NCBI GenBank assembly: GCA_023459655.1
Contig: JAEWTE010000018.1
Span: 1 to 9,233 of the forward strand
Reading direction: 5' to 3'
DNA: 9,233 bases
Origin: Candidatus Parcubacteria bacterium
GTDB lineage: Bacteria; Patescibacteriota; Patescibacteriia; Patescibacteriales; Patescibacteriaceae
The translations under genes were made by a program, and so were the position numbers. Of this stretch, positions 6,355 through 9,233 are shown one piece after another. The notes beneath the pieces are model-generated. The model saw only the letters and a program-made list of their open reading frames with translations, was not told the origin of the DNA and searched no databases. The stretch's first letter is position 1. Every line of letters begins with the position of its first letter.

Positions 6355-7809
6355 TTATTGTTTTGGTTTCATAAATGGGAATAAAGTCACTTCCCTAAGC
6401 GGTTGACCAGCCAGACAAGCAAACAAGCGTTCACCAAAACCAAAACCACAAGTTGGTGGCATACCATGCTCTAACATTTCCACAAATTCCCAGTCAGGCA
6501 TCATTGCTTCAGTATCACCAGCTTTAAGTAACTTTTGCTGCTCCTCAAAACGAGCTCGTTGATCAACTGGATTATTTAATTCTGAATAACCGTTACCAAT
6601 TTCGGTACCAGCAATCAGAATTTGGAAACGCTCAGTCAGTTCTGGATTATCTTGACGAGCTTTAGCTAATGGTGAAATTAATTTTGGATGACCAACAATA
6701 AAAACTGGACCAGCAATATTCTTACGACAATATTTCCAAAGAGTATCAGTTAAACGCTCACGATTATTACCATCATATTTAACAGCTAACTCAGCTAATT
6801 TATCACGCATAACCTGTTCACTAGCCTCTAAAACATCAATCCCAGTCTGCTTAAGTATCTCTTGCTGATAATCAATCTCCGGCCAATCACCAGCCAAGTC
6901 AAAACTAAGACCCTTATTAGTAAACTTAGTGGTGCCAAAAACTTCCTGAGCCAGAGTCTGATAAAGCTCCTGAGTCAACTTCATACCATCACGGTAATCA
7001 GCATAAGCCCAATAAAACTCCAAATTAGTAAATTCCTGCAAATGATCAGGACTGCTACCTTCATTACGAAAAGCCCGACCAATCTCAAAGGTCTTGTCAA
7101 AACCAGCCGCCATCAAGCGTTTCTGCCACAATTCACCAACCGAAATACGCAAAAAAACATCAGTATCGTAATCTTTATGATAAGTCTTGAATGGATTAGC
7201 CTCAGCACCGCCAGTGGTTGTTTCTAGAGTTGGTGTTTCGACTTCTAAAAAATCATGTTCAATCATAAATCGACGAGTCACTTGCCAAAACTTAGCTTTC
7301 TTAACAAATAAATCGCGTAATCCATCGTCAAATAACAAATCTAAATAGCGCTTGCGCAAGCGTTCATCATCATCTTGCAGTCCATGCCATTTTTCTGGCA
7401 GTGGCCGTAAAGCTTTACTAATTAGCTGCCAATCGGTCACTAATAGACTATTTTGACCGGTATGAGTAACAAAAACGGTGCCAGAAACTGCCACAAAATC
7501 AGCAATATCGACTGTTTTTAAAAATTGTTTATAGTTATCAGCTAATTCTTTTTTACTAAAAGCCAATTGGATAGTAGCAGTGCCGTCCTGCAAATTAGCA
7601 AAAGTTAGATTACCATGCTCACGCAAGGTCCGCAGTCGTCCAGCTAGATATACGGTTTCGCCAGCAGCTAAATAATGCTCAAATTTAGCTAAAACTTGAC
7701 CATTAGTCTGCTCACGACGACAATGAGCTGGATAAGGATCCATCCCCGCTTGACTCAATTCTTCCAACCGACCCAAGCGCTCTTGATATTCACTTATTTT
7801 TTCAGCCAT
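6355..7809 (-). CDS. lysS: Lysyl-tRNA synthetase, class II
   Basis: This enzyme charges tRNA-Lys with lysine. At 484 residues it has the normal layout: an N-terminal helix with the AGMDPYP segment (21-27), the OB-fold anticodon domain (about 52-135, with YLAGRLRTLREHGNLTF), then the class II catalytic core. Motif 1 ends near FLEVETPTLE (187-196); GGAEANPFKTY (200-210) and LRISVGELWQKRLM (220-233) line the active site; motif 2 is FEIGRAFRNEG (241-251) with EFTNLEFYWAYADY (259-272); GNGYSELNNPVDQRARF (405-421) recognises lysine; motif 3 is GFGFGERL (455-462). Compared with textbook LysS, motif 3 has Glu-Arg where Asp-Arg is usual, and the motif 2 loop reads GSSPDHLQEF rather than a HNPEF form, suggesting a divergent branch. 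The start has no ribosome binding site and abuts a hairpin T tract. Confidence 0.95.
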   Translation of the reverse strand: MAEKISEYQERLGRLEELSQAGMDPYPAHCRREQTNGQVLAKFEHYLAAGETVYLAGRLRTLREHGNLTFANLQDGTATIQLAFSKKELADNYKQFLKTVDIADFVAVSGTVFVTHTGQNSLLVTDWQLISKALRPLPEKWHGLQDDDERLRKRYLDLLFDDGLRDLFVKKAKFWQVTRRFMIEHDFLEVETPTLETTTGGAEANPFKTYHKDYDTDVFLRISVGELWQKRLMAAGFDKTFEIGRAFRNEGSSPDHLQEFTNLEFYWAYADYRDGMKLTQELYQTLAQEVFGTTKFTNKGLSFDLAGDWPEIDYQQEILKQTGIDVLEASEQVMRDKLAELAVKYDGNNRERLTDTLWKYCRKNIAGPVFIVGHPKLISPLAKARQDNPELTERFQILIAGTEIGNGYSELNNPVDQRARFEEQQKLLKAGDTEAMMPDWEFVEMLEHGMPPTCGFGFGERLFACLAGQPLREVTLFPFMKPKQ

Positions 7810-7841
7810 AAAAACAAATAACCAGTAATTAAACTGGTTAT
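7810..7841 (-). terminator. Hairpin with T tract between pyrG and lysS
   Basis: On the minus strand ATAACCAGT (7841-7833) pairs perfectly with ACTGGTTAT (7826-7818) around the loop TTAATT, then TTGTTTTT (7817-7810) runs straight into the lysS ATG. This is a plausible intrinsic terminator for pyrG, 38 bases after its stop. Because the T tract touches the lysS start codon, it could instead attenuate lysS. Confidence 0.65.
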
Positions 7842-7870
7842 ATTGTAGCTAATTTATAAAGGGAAGTAAA
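7842..7870 (-). promoter_or_regulatory. lysS: Possible lysS promoter overlapping the pyrG terminator
   Basis: TTTACT (7865-7870; four of six matches to TTGACA) and TACAAT (7842-7847; five of six) are spaced by 17 bases on the minus strand. Transcription would begin near 7835, inside the first arm of the hairpin at 7818-7841, so the lysS mRNA would lack that arm and not form the terminator. A second -10-like hexamer, TATAAC (7837-7842), overlaps. Confidence 0.4.
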
Positions 7871-7893
7871 GAAAATATCTATTTTCTCCCTTT
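7858..7893 (-). repeat. Bulged hairpin over the pyrG stop codon
   Basis: The outer arms AAAGGGA (minus 7893-7887) and TCCCTTT (7864-7858) pair perfectly. Inside them GAAAAT (7886-7881) pairs with ATTTTC (7876-7871) around a four-base loop, leaving TTTACT (7870-7865) as a one-sided bulge. The stop TAG sits at the top. No T tract follows, so it may protect the pyrG 3' end or be incidental; the bulge is also the candidate -35 box of lysS. Confidence 0.35.
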
Positions 7894-9233
7894 CAGACAG
7901 GCCTTAATAAACTCAATAAATAAAGGATGTGGGTCAAGTGGCCGCGAGATATACTCGGGATGAAATTGAGTACCAATAAAGAAAGGATGATCAGTAATTT
8001 CAATCGCCTCGACTATCTGACCATCTGGCGAAGTACCAGCAATCGTTAACCCGTTATTTTCTAGTATTTCCCGATAATCATTATTAAATTCATAGCGATG
8101 GCGATGTCGTTCACTAATTATCTTGGCATCTGGACCAAACTTTTTGGCATAAGCCTTGGCCAAATGGGTCCCCGGAAGTAGCTGACAAGGCCAACCGCCC
8201 AAACGAATTGTTCCGCCATATTGTCCTTTAGCTAATAACTCAGCCTGACCAGGCATAATATGAATAACTGGATGCTTAGTCTTGGGATCGGCCTCCTGAC
8301 TATTGGCTTTATTTAGACCACAAACATTTCTAGCAAATTCAATCACTGCCATCTGCATACCATAACATAGACCAAAATAAGGAATTTTATGAGTGCGACA
8401 ATATTCAATCGCTTTAATCTTACCTTCATGACCGCGGCTACCCCAGCCCTGCGGCACAACAATCCCGTCATAACTTTTTAATACAACCGACCCCTTGTCT
8501 TCGACTTCCTCGGCGCTAAGCCATTCCAACTGCGGTCGACAATTATTGGCCACTCCAGCATGTTTCAAAGCCTCAATAACACTAATATATGAATCAGTCA
8601 GACAAAAATCGCCAGAAGCAAAATATTTACCAACTACGCCAATTTTAACTGTTTGCTGGCCGCGCTTGGCTTCTTTGACTTTCTCAGACATAGTTTGCCA
8701 AGCCGCTGAATCATTACATCGTGGCTTGAGACCAAAATGCTTTAAAATCTTAGCGGATAAATGATTCTTTTCAAAATTAGCTGGCACATCATAAATCGAA
8801 TCAATATCTGGTGCAGCGATCACATCGTCATTATGAATATTACAATGAATGGCAATCTTTTTACGCCGTGGCTCATCAATTGGGGTGTCTGAACGAGCCA
8901 CAATAAAATCAGGCTGAATACCAGCTGAATTAAGCGCTCGAACCGCATGTTGAGTTGGCTTAGTTTTCATTTCACCAATCTTATTAGGCACTGGCAAATA
9001 ACTAACCATGACAAATAAAACACTTTTAGGATCTTGTAAGCGCATTACTCTAGCCGCCTCTAAAAATAATAGGTTTTCATATTCACCAACTGTGCCACCA
9101 ATTTCGATAATCATAATCTCTGCCCCAGTCTTCTTGACTGCCGCCTTGATGCGATCCCGAACTTCCATTGGAATATGAGGCACCACCTGAACACATTTAC
9201 CGCCATAACCCAAATTACGTTCTCGCTCAATAA
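7879..9233 (-). CDS. pyrG: CTP synthase (N-terminus outside window)
   Basis: CTP synthase makes CTP from UTP, ATP and glutamine, the last step of pyrimidine nucleotide synthesis. The frame is open to the right edge: IERERNLGYGG precedes VQVVPHIP, aligning with about residue 100 of E. coli PyrG, so the P-loop start of the synthetase domain is missing. Visible in the synthetase part are IEIGGTVGEYENLLFLEA and GEMKTKPTQH (UTP binding). The glutamine amidotransferase domain has the nucleophile Cys in GLCYGMQ (codon 8365-8367) and the His-Glu pair in QFHPE (7954-7962); RHRHRYEFN is also intact. The oxyanion region reads VPQGWGSRGHEG instead of the usual VPGGFG. The stop is TAG (7879-7881). The minus-strand bases around it can form a bulged hairpin. 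A TTG at 9213 could be taken for a start but is internal. Confidence 0.96.
   Translation of the reverse strand, partial: IERERNLGYGGKCVQVVPHIPMEVRDRIKAAVKKTGAEIMIIEIGGTVGEYENLLFLEAARVMRLQDPKSVLFVMVSYLPVPNKIGEMKTKPTQHAVRALNSAGIQPDFIVARSDTPIDEPRRKKIAIHCNIHNDDVIAAPDIDSIYDVPANFEKNHLSAKILKHFGLKPRCNDSAAWQTMSEKVKEAKRGQQTVKIGVVGKYFASGDFCLTDSYISVIEALKHAGVANNCRPQLEWLSAEEVEDKGSVVLKSYDGIVVPQGWGSRGHEGKIKAIEYCRTHKIPYFGLCYGMQMAVIEFARNVCGLNKANSQEADPKTKHPVIHIMPGQAELLAKGQYGGTIRLGGWPCQLLPGTHLAKAYAKKFGPDAKIISERHRHRYEFNNDYREILENNGLTIAGTSPDGQIVEAIEITDHPFFIGTQFHPEYISRPLDPHPLFIEFIKACLKGRK

Noticed and set aside
6862..7227. Plus-strand open frame of 121 codons
   Set aside because: Antisense to the conserved lysS core, low-complexity Ser/Ile/Thr composition; shadow frame.
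8495..8764. Plus-strand open frame of 89 codons
   Set aside because: Antisense to conserved pyrG; no start signal or recognisable domain.
9211..9213. TTG start codon for pyrG
   Set aside because: The frame continues to the window edge with conserved PyrG residues and the essential N-terminal synthetase part must lie beyond; TTG is an internal Leu codon.
1..9233. Defence system, prophage, transposon, CRISPR array or tRNA gene
   Set aside because: No integrase, transposase, Cas protein, spaced direct repeats or cloverleaf-like sequence is seen; the genes are mainly housekeeping.

Overview
The window looks like a stretch of a reduced, AT-rich bacterial chromosome, most likely from the Patescibacteria (Candidate Phyla Radiation, probably Parcubacteria-like). 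This is inferred from the small tightly packed genes, the almost complete lack of Shine-Dalgarno sites, a coiled-coil M23 peptidase coupled to a pilin-like gene, and the style of the LysS, SerS and PyrG sequences. The standard code appears to apply: TAA, TAG and TGA all end genes here, and Trp is TGG. No phage, transposon, CRISPR array, tRNA or rRNA is visible.

Left part, plus strand. The window opens inside an AlkD-type DNA alkylation repair glycosylase (1-642, 5' end missing). It overlaps a WecG/TagA/CpsF-family glycosyltransferase (629-1393), which is followed by a hairpin terminator. Between 1430 and 1836, on the minus strand, lies a small membrane-anchored or secreted protein gene of unknown function. 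It is broken by a single-base frameshift in an A4 run, and both halves are still clearly coding. It has its own promoter and the only good ribosome binding site in the window. A divergent, probably leaderless promoter drives an M23 murein endopeptidase (1951-3204), which overlaps a type IV pilin-like gene (3201-3776) by ATGA. A very strong hairpin (3795-3836) closes this unit and probably serves both strands.

Right part, minus strand, read from right to left: pyrG (CTP synthase, N-terminus outside the window), lysS, serS, a FtsQ/DivIB-like POTRA division protein, and a 49-residue membrane mini-protein (3946-4095). lysS to the mini-protein are separated by 4, 6 and 20 bases and look like one transcript. 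A hairpin with a T tract sits between pyrG and lysS. The likely lysS promoter overlaps it, so that lysS mRNA would start inside the hairpin and escape it. A perfect 10-bp inverted repeat (3866-3901) lies between the two convergent units.

Most genes are housekeeping: DNA repair, envelope polymer synthesis, wall remodelling, pyrimidine synthesis, tRNA charging and division. The items most worth a second look are the wall hydrolase-pilin pair, the frameshifted secreted protein, the mini-protein behind ftsQ, and the leaderless and overlapping promoter arrangements.
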